A stretch of DNA of 64,000 nucleotides, taken from the NCBI RefSeq assembly GCF_021730615.1, contig NZ_JAJLMN010000001.1:3855501-3919500 (forward strand), read 5' to 3'. The stretch comes from Lichenibacterium dinghuense (GTDB lineage Bacteria; Pseudomonadota; Alphaproteobacteria; Rhizobiales; Beijerinckiaceae). How positions within the stretch are numbered: position 1 is the first letter of the stretch; each line of letters starts with the position of its first letter. Positions 27,771 through 35,771 of this stretch are shown here, piece by piece. The notes below the pieces were generated by a model, which made no database searches, was not told the DNA's origin, and worked only from the letters and a program-made list of their open reading frames with translations. Made by a program: the position numbers and the translations under genes.

Positions 27771-28035
27771 CATGGACGAGACGAGCCGGGAGGCGAATCC
27801 AAAGATTCAGCGTGTCTCCAGCGCCGAGTTCGTTCGCAGGTTCAGTGCCTATTGCGACGTGGCCCTGGCCGAGCCGATTGTCCTGACGCGGAACGGCCGC
27901 GACCGCCTCATGGTGATCAGCGTCGAGCGCTATAAGCAGCTACTGGCTTTCGCGGTCATGCACGCCGAAGCCTGCGACGGCGTGAACGACGAGGTCGCCG
28001 AGCTTGAGGATCTCATACGCAGATCCGGCACCTGA
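27763..28035 (+). CDS. Phd/YefM family antitoxin, no toxin gene adjacent
   Basis: A protein of 87-90 residues. SSAEFVRRFSAYCDVALAEPIVLTRNGRDRLMVISVERYKQL is the Phd/YefM DNA-binding fold, and the C-terminal segment (NDEVAELEDLIRRSG) would be the toxin-binding tail. Start is ATG 27763 or ATG 27772. The IS630-type element ends right at its 5' side, so its own promoter may have been lost or replaced. No RelE/Doc/ParE-like frame follows within the next 500 bases on either strand, so it is an orphan or the remnant of a toxin-antitoxin pair. Confidence 0.75.
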   Translation: MYSMDETSREANPKIQRVSSAEFVRRFSAYCDVALAEPIVLTRNGRDRLMVISVERYKQLLAFAVMHAEACDGVNDEVAELEDLIRRSGT

Positions 28036-28562
28036 GAGCGGCTGCTGTCTGAAAGGCCTCGTCGTCGGAGATCAAGGCTGCACAAGCGACAGCGTGCGAT
28101 TTGGAGTTCCAGCATCGCACATGGTCGCGCAGGGCCTCCGTTGCCCCCGCGATATGCATCGAGCTTCTTCGTGCCTCGCGAGCCGCGACCCGGCCCGATC
28201 CTCAACGAGCGGGACCGCGCACCGTGCCGTCGCCGGCAAATTAGAGAAGCTACGCATTTTATGTAAATTTCACACTTGACAGGATTGGAGTGCTGAATAA
28301 CATCTGAAAAGTTGCAAGTGAGAGGATTCGCGGTTCGATTCGGTGGTGATTTCGGGGTGGCGGGCCCTCTGGTGTCGGACCCGGCGGGGTGTTGTACTGC
28401 AATCGGGTTGCAAACAGTCGCTCACTTGGCTTCTGCACACTTGGCTTCGGTTTGTGCTTGAAGTCACGGGCATTTTTTAGGTGCGAAGGCGGCTGAATAT
28501 TGATGATTTCTTACTTTCACTAAGCGTGCTGCCTTTTTTGGACGCGTGTGAGGCTTGTTGCG
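28036..28562. other. Long non-coding stretch with a promoter-like sequence
   Basis: I see no credible gene here. The GC content falls below that of the core regions. A TTGACA at 28276-28281 and TAACAT at 28298-28303, 16 bases apart, form a plausible housekeeping promoter for the downstream lipoprotein gene. The region may contain decayed remains of a toxin gene, but no reading frame supports this. Confidence 0.5.
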
Positions 28563-28958
28563 ATGAAATTGTTGTTCGCCATTTGCGCGGCGCTGTGCTT
28601 GGCGTCCTGCTACGCTGTGACGGAGGTGGACGGTCCCAAAACCGCGTCGCGCGACACAACCGGGCATTTGGTCTCCATCGCTCCGGCGAACGGACCCAAG
28701 CTGTCCGTTCCTGCCGTTTCTACGTCGAAGGGCGTTCTCGCCTACGATCGAGATCTCCGGTCTTGTCAAAGAGAGTCCGTCGTCGCTTTAGGATCTGACG
28801 GTTCTGTTGATGACGTCGAGATCCTGACTCGAAGCATCGGCTCCAAGCTGATCAACAAGACTGTGACCGTTAACCACGAATTTGATGATATGGCGACAAG
28901 AAGAGATCATATCGTCAAAAAATGTCTGTCGAAACGCGGATATGTTCTGACGAACTGA
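28563..28958 (+). CDS. Small lipoprotein of unknown function
   Basis: A 131-residue protein with an N-terminal lipoprotein signal and lipobox LASC (Cys at about residue 17). The mature part has a Cys in RSCQRES and a C-terminal KCLSKRGYVLTN, a pattern seen in small envelope lipoproteins that end in a conserved C...RGY segment. ATG 28563 is chosen because GAGG lies about ten bases upstream and the signal peptide then has a normal length. Codon use is less GC-rich than in the core genes, in keeping with the IS-rich surroundings. Confidence 0.7.
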   Translation: MKLLFAICAALCLASCYAVTEVDGPKTASRDTTGHLVSIAPANGPKLSVPAVSTSKGVLAYDRDLRSCQRESVVALGSDGSVDDVEILTRSIGSKLINKTVTVNHEFDDMATRRDHIVKKCLSKRGYVLTN

Positions 28959-29301
28959 AAGGCGTGAGACGGATCGTTGAGGGGCGCATCTATGACGTGC
29001 CTCAAAACCTGAAGAGGAAACTTTGATATGAAACATATCGTAATTTGTGGTCTGGCGATCGCCGCTGCGATCACCTCTACACCCTCGATGGCGGCGATCC
29101 GCTACGAGGAAGGCCCCCAGCCGGTAACGATTTACAACGTTTGTAACTACAACGCCGTTTTCGAAGTCAATACGCAGGCGCGCCGTCTCCGTGCCGGAGG
29201 GCCGAGCTTAGAGCTGTTTCCGTCCGGTTTGAGTCGGGACGGTGTAGCGGGTTCGGCCGGGTTGTGATTCGGTGAGGGCAACCTTTGCGGGATGCCCCTG
29301 A

Positions 29302-30216
29302 GAGTCCGTCCGGGAAGTCAGGCTGCGCAACCTATGCGACGTAGCAGCATCATGACGGACGCAGCGTAGAGGAAGGCCTTTGCGGATGCGATTGTGGCCT
29401 CCGGATCCTTCCAGAGGCGTCGATTGCGGCTGATCCAGGCGAAGAAGCGCTCAACCACCCATCGCCGGGGGTGAACCACGAAGCCGACCTGCCCGGGTGG
29501 TTTGCGGACGATCTCGACGGCGATGAGCGTGGCGCTGTCCGGCTTGTCGCCGGCGTAGCCCGCGTCGGCGAAGGCCTTGGCGATGAAAGGATATGAACGG
29601 CGTGACTGCTTGAGCACCGGCACGGCCCCGTCGCGGTCCTGCACGTCGGCCGGCTGCGGGTCGAGCACCAGGGCGCGGCCGTCCGTGTCGACCAGGGCCC
29701 GGCGCTTGCGACCCTTCACCTTCTTGCCCGCGTCGTAGCCCCGCGGACCGCCGCTCTCCGTGGTCTTCACGCTCTGGCTGTCGAGCACGGCCGCGGTGGG
29801 CGAAGCCTCTCGCCCGGCCCGCTCGCGATCCAGCATGACGAGATGGTGGTTGATGCCGGCGAACAGGCCCTCATCGCGCCACGCGCTGAAGTAGCCGTAC
29901 ACCGTGCTCTTCGGGGGCAGGTCCTTCGGCAACAGGCGCCAGGGAACGCCGCCCCGCAGCACATAGAAAATGCCGTTCACAATCTCCCGCAACGACCACA
30001 GCCGGGGCCGTCCGAGCGGGTTGCCGGGCGGCAACAGCGGTTCGATGACGGCCCATTCGGCGTCGGTCAGATCGGTTGAGTAGCGGAGTTCGGAGCGGCT
30101 ATGCTGCTCGCGGGTGGCCGGGGTCCACATGGCGGTTCCAGATCAGGTTTCAGCACCCTCCTGGAATCATCTCAGCCCCGGCCACTCAACCCCACGTGCC
30201 CTTATCGGACGGACAC
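29302..30216 (-). mobile_element. IS5-family element inserted in IS630 copy 1
   Basis: The ends are GAGTCCGTCCGGGA and, on the other strand, GTGTCCGTCCGATA, sharing GTCCGTCCG. A 3-base TGA duplication stands on both sides (29299-29301 and 30217-30219), confirmed by the uninterrupted IS630 copy at 57274-58332, which has a single TGA there. A 3-base TNA duplication is typical of the IS1031-type group of IS5. The element is 915 bases and carries one intact transposase gene. Confidence 0.93.
29318..30130 (-). CDS. IS5 family transposase
   Basis: A 270-residue transposase in one frame. The N-terminal domain of unknown function found in this group (YSTDLTDAEWAVIEPLLPP ... RGGVPWRLLPKDLPPKSTVY) is followed by the DDE core: Asp in VLDSQSVKT, Asp in FADAGYAGDK and Glu in WVVERFFAW. 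It has no frameshift, so it is probably functional. Confidence 0.95.
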   Translation of the reverse strand: MWTPATREQHSRSELRYSTDLTDAEWAVIEPLLPPGNPLGRPRLWSLREIVNGIFYVLRGGVPWRLLPKDLPPKSTVYGYFSAWRDEGLFAGINHHLVMLDRERAGREASPTAAVLDSQSVKTTESGGPRGYDAGKKVKGRKRRALVDTDGRALVLDPQPADVQDRDGAVPVLKQSRRSYPFIAKAFADAGYAGDKPDSATLIAVEIVRKPPGQVGFVVHPRRWVVERFFAWISRNRRLWKDPEATIASAKAFLYAASVMMLLRRIGCAA

Positions 30217-30218
30217 TG

Positions 30219-31175
30219 ATGCCAAGAGCCCTGTCTGTGGACCTACGCGAGCGTGTTCTGGCCGCTGTCGAGGCGGGCTCCTCCTGCCGCCAGGCGGCCG
30301 AGCGTTTCGGTGTCGGGATCGCGACGGCGATCCGCTGGCAAGCCCGCTTCCGGGCCGAGGGCGTGGTCGCGGCCAAGCCGATGGGCGGAGACCAGCGCTC
30401 CCGCAACATCGAGGCCCACGCGGAGATGATCCTGCAGGCGTGCGAGGCGGAGCCGCAGGCGTACCTGCGCGAGCTGCGTGAAAGCTTGCGCGAGAAGGGT
30501 GTCAGCACGAGCACGAGCGGGCTGCACCGCTTCTTCGTGCGCCACAAGATCAGCCGTAAAAAAGGGATCTGCACGCCGCCGAGCAAAGCCGTTCCGACGT
30601 GATGAAGGCGCGCGAGGACTGGTTCGAGGGTCAACTCGACGTGGACCCCGAGCGGGTCGTCTTTCTCGATGAGACAGCGGCGGCCACCAACATGACCCGC
30701 CGCCATGGCCGGGCGAGGCGTGGCGAGCGCTGCCGCATCGCGGTGCCGCACGGGCACTACAAGACCACCACGGTCACGGCGGCCCTGCGGGGAAGCGGTC
30801 CCTTTGCGATCGAACTGATGGACGGCGCCACAAACGGGGCGCGGTTTCTGGCCTACGTCACCGACGTCCTCATCCCGGCCCTCAAGCCCGGCGACACGGT
30901 CGTGATGGACAACCTGAGCGCTCACAAGGTGAAAGGCGTGCGGGAGACTATCGAAACAGCGGGGGCTCGCTTGCTCTACCTTCCGGCATACAGCCCTGAC
31001 TTCAATCCTATCGAGAACGCCTTCGCCAAGCTGAAGGCCTTGCTTCGCACAGCGGCGGCCCGCACCGTCACGGATCTGCGCGTCGCCATCCGGGAAGCCT
31101 TTAACCCGCTTCACTCCTGACGAGTGCCGTAACTACCTCGCCGCGGCTGGCTACGATGCCTACGACCCAACCTGA
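30219..31175 (+). pseudogene. IS630 transposase (copy 1), damaged near the 3' end
   Basis: orfA runs 30219-30602 and orfB from about 30599; they are meant to be joined by a -1 slip at A6G (30558-30564), which yields the continuous product ...[11 protein letters not shown]... . DDE residues are in [18 protein letters not shown] and [10 protein letters not shown]. Compared with copy 2, one extra base in the run GCCTTTAACCCGC shifts the frame, so orfB stops at 31120 and loses the last 19 residues. The IS5 element also separates the ATG from the original promoter side. Confidence 0.88.
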
Positions 31176-31389
31176 TCGGAAATAGCTCTAGTGGTCGGCA
31201 CGAACACTGCAACCGTCACGCAGAGCCCGAGCGTCTTCCTCCAGACCCGACGATTGGTGCGCAATGCCTATCAGTCGCTCTCGTTGGATCCCTGCTGATC
31301 ACTGTCGAACTTCGTTCGAGGGAGTTGGGGCTGCCGCTCCGACTCTCTCCGTCCGAGGGAAGCTCAGTCCGGCGAACGGTCTCGACCCC

Positions 31390-31833
31390 TCATGGCACTT
31401 TTGCCGAGACATCATCGGCGGAGCGCACCTCCCTCACGGACACGATCCGCTTCAGATCGACAGCAGCGATGCTGATATATTCTTTTCCTTTGACCAAGCA
31501 GGCGCGCGCGACGATCTCGCGCGAGGACTTCAGCTCTGGCCGTGGGCTGATCTCACTCTGCAACGAGTGGAGCACGGACGGGTCATCCACGATCTTGACT
31601 TCGTTTGCTGCTTCGGCGGGATCGATGCCCGACTCAGTCACATGCAATTTATCGCCGGCTTGGCAGAACTTCAGAAGGCCCCCTCCGGTGGAGATCAAGT
31701 CGGTGCAGGTGGCGGTGGCGCCGGGTGACGTTGCGCAACCCGCGACAGATCCAGCGAGGACCAGGGCGATCAGCAGAATCCGTGTCTGAGATTGCCGGAC
31801 AGGAGCCGGAATGGCGCGGCCTTCGACCTTCAT
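31390..31833 (-). CDS. Small lipoprotein of unknown function
   Basis: A 147-residue protein with a basic N-terminus and lipoprotein signal ending in VAGC (Cys at about residue 33). The mature part carries TCTDLISTGGGLLKFCQAGDK and a further Cys in VARACLVKG, so disulfides are possible. No family is recognised. A perfect TTAA-N7-TTAA box lies 52 bases upstream of its start, which suggests CtrA control in an alphaproteobacterium. It marks the right border of the IS-rich zone. Confidence 0.65.
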   Translation of the reverse strand: MKVEGRAIPAPVRQSQTRILLIALVLAGSVAGCATSPGATATCTDLISTGGGLLKFCQAGDKLHVTESGIDPAEAANEVKIVDDPSVLHSLQSEISPRPELKSSREIVARACLVKGKEYISIAAVDLKRIVSVREVRSADDVSAKVP

Positions 31834-31884
31834 CTGTCTTCCAGCCCTTCATCTGATCCCTTAACGATCTATGACTCGATATGG

Positions 31885-31899
31885 TTAACCGTCGCTTAA
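31885..31899. promoter_or_regulatory. CtrA-type box TTAA-N7-TTAA
   Basis: TTAACCGTCGCTTAA is a perfect match to the full CtrA consensus (TTAA-N7-TTAA). It lies between a lipoprotein gene on the minus strand (52 bases from its ATG) and a DHA2 transporter on the plus strand (about 95 bases from its ATG). The second perfect box in this window (47778-47792) shares most of the inner seven bases. Confidence 0.6.
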
Positions 31900-31993
31900 A
31901 CCGGGATGGCTGCATCCCGCTCGAGCGTCTGTTCATCCCGTCCACGCCTTTCTAGAAGCGTCCGGCAGAGTGGGGTGCGGGAAGATTGCAGCA

Positions 31994-33367
31994 ATGACGA
32001 TGGTGGACCATCGGCGCGGCGCGGGCACGGGCTGGACGCAGGCCGCCGCCAACCTCGGCTTCGCCCTGGTGCAACTCGACGTCACAGTAGTCAACGTTGC
32101 GCTGCCGCGGCTCGGGTCCGACCTCGGCGCCGGCATCTCGGGCCTGCAGTGGATCGTCGACGGGTACGCGCTGGTGTTCTCCGTGATGCTGCTGGTGGGC
32201 GGCTTCCTCGGCGACCGCTTCGGCGCGCGCCGCACCTACCTCGCCGGCGTCGGGCTTTTCGCCCTGGCCTCGGCACTCTGTGGCCTCGCGCCCGGCGTGG
32301 TGTCGCTGGTCGCGGCCCGCGCCCTGCAGGGCGTCGGCGCCGCCGTGATGCTGCCCTGCTCGCTGTCGCTCATCAACCACGCGACGGAGCACGACGCGCC
32401 GCTGCGGCTCAGGGCCGTCGGCCTGTGGACCGCGGCGGGCAGCATCGGGCTCGCGTCCGGCCCCGTGCTCGGCGGCCTGCTGCTCGCCGGCGGCTCCTGG
32501 CGCTGGATCTTCCTCGTCAACCTGCCGGTCTGCCTCCTCGCCGGGCTGTTCGCGCTCCGGGCGCCGGAAACGCCGCGCGAGGAGGAGGGGCAGGGCTTCG
32601 ACCCCTGGGGGCAGGTGCTCGCCGTGCTGGCGCTGGCCGGGCTCGTCGGGGCCGTGATCGAGGCGCACCCGCTGGGCTTCACCCATCCCGTGGTGATCGG
32701 GCTGCTCGCGCTGGCCGCGGTCGCGGGCCCGCTCTTCGTGTGGGTCGAGGGCCGCACGGCAGCGCCGGTGCTGCCGCTGTCGCTGTTCCGCTCGTCGACC
32801 TTCTCGACCGCGGTGGCCTACGGCACGGTCGCCAACGTCACCTTCTACGGCACCGTCTTCGTGCTGAGCCTCTATTTCCAGCGCGTGCGCGGCTATTCCG
32901 GCCCGGCGACCGGCTTCGCCTACCTGCCCATGATGGCGACCTTCATCGTCGTGAACCTCGTCAACGCCCGCCTGGTGGCGCGCTTCGGGGTGCGGACCTG
33001 CATGGTGGCCGGCTTCCTGGTGGACGCCTTCGGCTTCGCGCTGCTGCTGACACTCGACGCCGGCAGCCCCTATTGGCTCGCGCTCCCGGCCTTCGTGCTG
33101 ATCCCGGCCGGCATGGGCACCGGCATCCCGGCCATGATCGGCGCCGTGCTGGCCAGCGTCGACCGGTCCCGCTCGGGCGTCGCAGCGGCGGTCACCAACG
33201 CGGCGCGGCAGGCCGGCGGCGCGGTCGGGGTCGCGGTCTTCGGCACGCTGGCGGGGCCGGACCTCGTCGGCGGCCTGCACGTCGGGGCCGTGCTCTCGGC
33301 CGTCCTGCTGGTCGCCATGGCGCTGGCCGCGTGGGCCCTGGTGCCCGGCCGCGTGGCGGCGCGCTGA
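31994..33367 (+). CDS. MFS transporter, DHA2 (EmrB/QacA-like) subfamily
   Basis: A 457-residue inner-membrane protein with about 13-14 predicted TM segments. The first helix carries VQLDVTVVNVALP, the loop 2-3 motif is GDRFGARR and motif C-like GLASGPVLGGLL follows, all standard for the DHA2 drug/proton antiporters. Such pumps export toxic compounds or metabolites. ATG 31994 is preferred to the GTG at 31970. A double-hairpin repeat starts 11 bases after its stop. Confidence 0.92.
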   Translation: MTMVDHRRGAGTGWTQAAANLGFALVQLDVTVVNVALPRLGSDLGAGISGLQWIVDGYALVFSVMLLVGGFLGDRFGARRTYLAGVGLFALASALCGLAPGVVSLVAARALQGVGAAVMLPCSLSLINHATEHDAPLRLRAVGLWTAAGSIGLASGPVLGGLLLAGGSWRWIFLVNLPVCLLAGLFALRAPETPREEEGQGFDPWGQVLAVLALAGLVGAVIEAHPLGFTHPVVIGLLALAAVAGPLFVWVEGRTAAPVLPLSLFRSSTFSTAVAYGTVANVTFYGTVFVLSLYFQRVRGYSGPATGFAYLPMMATFIVVNLVNARLVARFGVRTCMVAGFLVDAFGFALLLTLDAGSPYWLALPAFVLIPAGMGTGIPAMIGAVLASVDRSRSGVAAAVTNAARQAGGAVGVAVFGTLAGPDLVGGLHVGAVLSAVLLVAMALAAWALVPGRVAAR

Positions 33368-33378
33368 AGAACCGGGAT

Positions 33379-33421
33379 CGAAGGGCCTCGGCCCTTCGTG
33401 GGGTTCGGGGCGGAGCCCCGA
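33379..33421 (+). repeat. Double-hairpin dispersed repeat, copy A
   Basis: Two adjacent hairpins follow the MFS gene: CGAAGGGCC-TC-GGCCCTTCG (33379-33398) and TCGGGGC-GGA-GCCCCGA (33405-33421). A related copy at 63321-63364 has the same layout with paired substitutions in both stems, so the structure rather than the sequence is kept. It may end transcription or stabilise the mRNA. Confidence 0.75.
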
Positions 33422-33504
33422 CGGGATGTGAAACGAAGGGTTGCGCGGGGCCCGCATCTCCGCTATCGACCGGTCAGGCATCGCTCGAACCAGGGAGAGC
33501 GCGC

Positions 33505-33573
33505 ATGTTCGAACAGTTTCCGCTCTTCCGCCCGGCCCGCATCCTGAAGCGCCCGGCCGTCTCCGCGTCCTGA
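33505..33573 (+). CDS. Possible 22-residue leader peptide before ABC exporter
   Basis: ATG 33505, preceded by GGGAGAG, opens a 22-codon frame ending in TGA, 93 bases before the ABC exporter. The peptide (MFEQFPLFRPARILKRPAV and two to three more residues) is basic and hydrophobic. A role as a translated leader is only suggested by its ribosome site and position. Confidence 0.3.
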   Translation: MFEQFPLFRPARILKRPAVSAS

Positions 33574-33666
33574 CGGACCCGAGAGACTTCGCGATCCCCC
33601 TCCAAGGCGCCTGAACCGGCCGAAGGACGTTCCGCGTCCGGCCCTGGCGCGCCCGGACCATCCCCG

Positions 33667-35451
33667 ATGACCCGCTCACCCCGACGCGCGGACGCGTTCC
33701 GCAGCGTGATCCCCTTCGTGCTCCGCGGCTGGGGCCGGCGCCGCCGGCTCGCCGCCGCCGTGGCCTCGGCCATCACGGCCTCGACGCTGGCCGACGTGAC
33801 GCTGCCCTTCTTCGCGGGGCGCCTCATCGACGCCCTGACGCTGCCCGACCGCGCCGCGGCGCTCGGCGCGGCCCTGCCGGCCTTCGCGGCCATGACGGTC
33901 CTGAGCTTCGGCGGGCTGGCGCTGCGCCACCTCGCCTGGAGCCGCGTCGTGCCCCTCACGCTGCGCACCATGGCCGACATGGCGCAAGACGGCTTCGCGC
34001 GCGTGCAGCGCTTGTCGACGGAATGGCACGTCAACAGCTTCGCGGGCTCCACCGTGCGGAAGATCTCCCGCGGCATGTGGGCGCTCGACGAGCTGAACGA
34101 CCTGCTGCTCCTGTCTTTCCTGCCCGCGCTCGTCGTGCTCATCGGCACCACGGCGGTGCTGGGCGCGCGCTGGCCCGTCCTGGGCGCGGTGGTGGGCCTC
34201 GGCGCAGTCGCCTACCTCGGCGCCGTGGTGGCCCTGTCGACGCTCTACATCGCGCCGGCGTCCGCCCTGTCCAACGCGCAGGACACGCGCATCAGCGGGC
34301 TGCTCAGCGACGCGATCACCAACAACGCCGTGGTCAAGGCCTTCGGGGCGGAAGCGCGCGAGGAGGCGCGGCTGGACCGCACGCTCGACAAGTGGCAGCG
34401 GCGGACGACGCGCGCCTGGCATCGCGCCGTGTGGGGCGGCACGATCCAGTCGGCGGTGCTGCTCGGGCTACGCGCCGCCGTGGTGGGCCTGGCGCTGCGC
34501 CTCTGGTGGGAGGGGCGCGCCGCGCCGGGCGACGTCGCCACCGTGCTCACGGCCTACTTCGTGATCCACGGCTACCTGCGCGACATGGGCAACCAGATCA
34601 ACCGGCTGCAGCGGCGCGTCAACGAGCTGGAGGATCTCGTGGCGCTGGAGGCGGAGCCGCCCGGCGTGGCGGACCGGGCGGGCGCGCGCCCGCTGGCCGT
34701 GACGGCGGGCGCGCTGCGCTTCGAGGGCGTGACGTTCCACTACGCCGGCCACGCCGAGCCGCTCTACCGCGACCTGTCGGTGGCGATCCCCGGCGGGCAG
34801 CGGGTGGCGCTCGTCGGGCGCTCCGGCTCCGGCAAGACCACCTTCGTCAAGCTGGTGCAGCGCCTCTACGACGTGACGGGCGGGCGCATCACAGTGGACG
34901 GGCAGGACCTCGCCCTCGTCACGCAGGGCTCGCTGCGGGAGCGGGTCGCGATCGTGCCGCAGGAGCCGGTGCTGTTCCACCGCTCGCTCGCCGAGAACAT
35001 CGGCTACGGGCGCCCCGGCGCGAGCGCGGCGGAGATCGAGCGCGCGGCGCGGCTCGCCAACGCGCACGGCTTCATCGAGAAGCTGCCGCGGGGCTACGCC
35101 ACGCCGGTCGGCGAGCGCGGCGTGAAGATGTCGGGCGGCGAGCGGCAGCGGGTGGCGCTGGCCCGCGCCTTCCTGGCCGACGCGCCGATCCTGATCCTCG
35201 ACGAGGCCACGTCGAGCCTCGACTCGGAATCGGAGGCGCTGGTGCAGGACGCGATGGAGCGGCTGATGCGGGGGCGTACCGCGATCGTGATCGCGCACCG
35301 CCTGTCCACCGTGCGGGCGCTCGACCGCATCCTGGTCTTCGACCGGGGCCGCATCGTCGAGGACGGCACCCACGAAGGCTTGGTGCGGCGGCCGGGCGGC
35401 GCCTACCGGGCGCTGTTCGAGCGGCAGGCGGCGCTGGCCGAGATCGCGTGA
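33667..35451 (+). CDS. ABC transporter, fused permease and ATPase (exporter type)
   Basis: A 594-residue half-transporter. Residues 1-320 form the six-helix exporter domain (with WHVNSFAGSTVRKISRGMW). The C-terminal ATPase has Walker A GRSGSGKTT, Q-loop VPQEPVLF, signature MSGGERQRVALARAF, Walker B ILILDEATSSLDSESE and the switch His in IVIAHRLSTV. It would dimerise and export a lipid, peptide or drug. It is similar in layout to MsbA/ATM1-type exporters; the substrate is not evident. Confidence 0.93.
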   Translation: MTRSPRRADAFRSVIPFVLRGWGRRRRLAAAVASAITASTLADVTLPFFAGRLIDALTLPDRAAALGAALPAFAAMTVLSFGGLALRHLAWSRVVPLTLRTMADMAQDGFARVQRLSTEWHVNSFAGSTVRKISRGMWALDELNDLLLLSFLPALVVLIGTTAVLGARWPVLGAVVGLGAVAYLGAVVALSTLYIAPASALSNAQDTRISGLLSDAITNNAVVKAFGAEAREEARLDRTLDKWQRRTTRAWHRAVWGGTIQSAVLLGLRAAVVGLALRLWWEGRAAPGDVATVLTAYFVIHGYLRDMGNQINRLQRRVNELEDLVALEAEPPGVADRAGARPLAVTAGALRFEGVTFHYAGHAEPLYRDLSVAIPGGQRVALVGRSGSGKTTFVKLVQRLYDVTGGRITVDGQDLALVTQGSLRERVAIVPQEPVLFHRSLAENIGYGRPGASAAEIERAARLANAHGFIEKLPRGYATPVGERGVKMSGGERQRVALARAFLADAPILILDEATSSLDSESEALVQDAMERLMRGRTAIVIAHRLSTVRALDRILVFDRGRIVEDGTHEGLVRRPGGAYRALFERQAALAEIA

Positions 35452-35771
35452 GATACCGTGACGTCGAGCAAGGGGTTTACCGCCGCGTCTCGGAGCGGCG
35501 CATGTCGAGGATCACGGCCCGGAAACGGCCGCGAGAGTGCTGAGCGCGATCGAGGCCACGATCGCCAGGACCGGACGCTCACCACCCCTCGGCAGGCCGC
35601 AGGACGTGCCCGGCATCCGCAGGACGGTCACGCGGCGCTGGGCCACCTCGTCCATGACAGTGTCGGCCGCAACGGCATGACCATCGACGTCCTCTCGATC
35701 CGTCACGGTCGTCGGTTCGGGCCCTACGCGGATCGCCGAGTCACGGTTCTCCGCGCAGACCGCACCGTCTC
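35452..35771. other. Intergenic region between ABC exporter and GH1 gene (convergent)
   Basis: No secure gene. On the minus strand a short frame ending at 35512 could encode a roughly 47-60-residue peptide with one hydrophobic segment (PVLAIVASIALSTLAAVSG), but it has no clear ribosome site, so I do not call it. Confidence 0.35.

Larger units (their letters stand above)
29211..31188 (+). mobile_element. IS630-type element copy 1, itself interrupted by IS5-type element
   Basis: Left end GAGCTGTTTCCGTCCGG and right end (reverse complement) GAGCTATTTCCGATCAGG form the terminal inverted repeats; TA flanks both sides (29209-29210 and 31189-31190), the expected IS630 target duplication. Without the 918 bases added by the IS5-type insertion its length is 1060, one base longer than copy 2, which matches the single-base insertion in its transposase gene. 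Confidence 0.92.
29028..31298 (+). pseudogene. Small secreted protein gene split by nested insertion sequences
   Basis: The gene starts at ATG 29028 after GAGGAAA and encodes a signal peptide (MKHIVICGLAIAAAITSTPSMA). At 29210 an IS630 element begins. Removing 29211-31190 (the element plus one copy of the TA duplication) joins the two halves in frame, giving a protein of about 96 residues with a Cys in NVCNYN and a C-terminal ...LDPC. The intact ancestor was therefore a small exported two-Cys-motif protein of unknown function. The present 5' fragment can only make a 79-residue fusion running into the IS end. Confidence 0.85.

Noticed and set aside
28036-28562. Toxin gene to pair with the Phd/YefM antitoxin
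   Set aside because: All frames on both strands were read; none shows a RelE, Doc or ParE-like pattern.
35512-35700. Short minus-strand frame with a hydrophobic segment
   Set aside because: No ribosome site, no clear start, and no family pattern; kept only as a remark in the intergenic entry.
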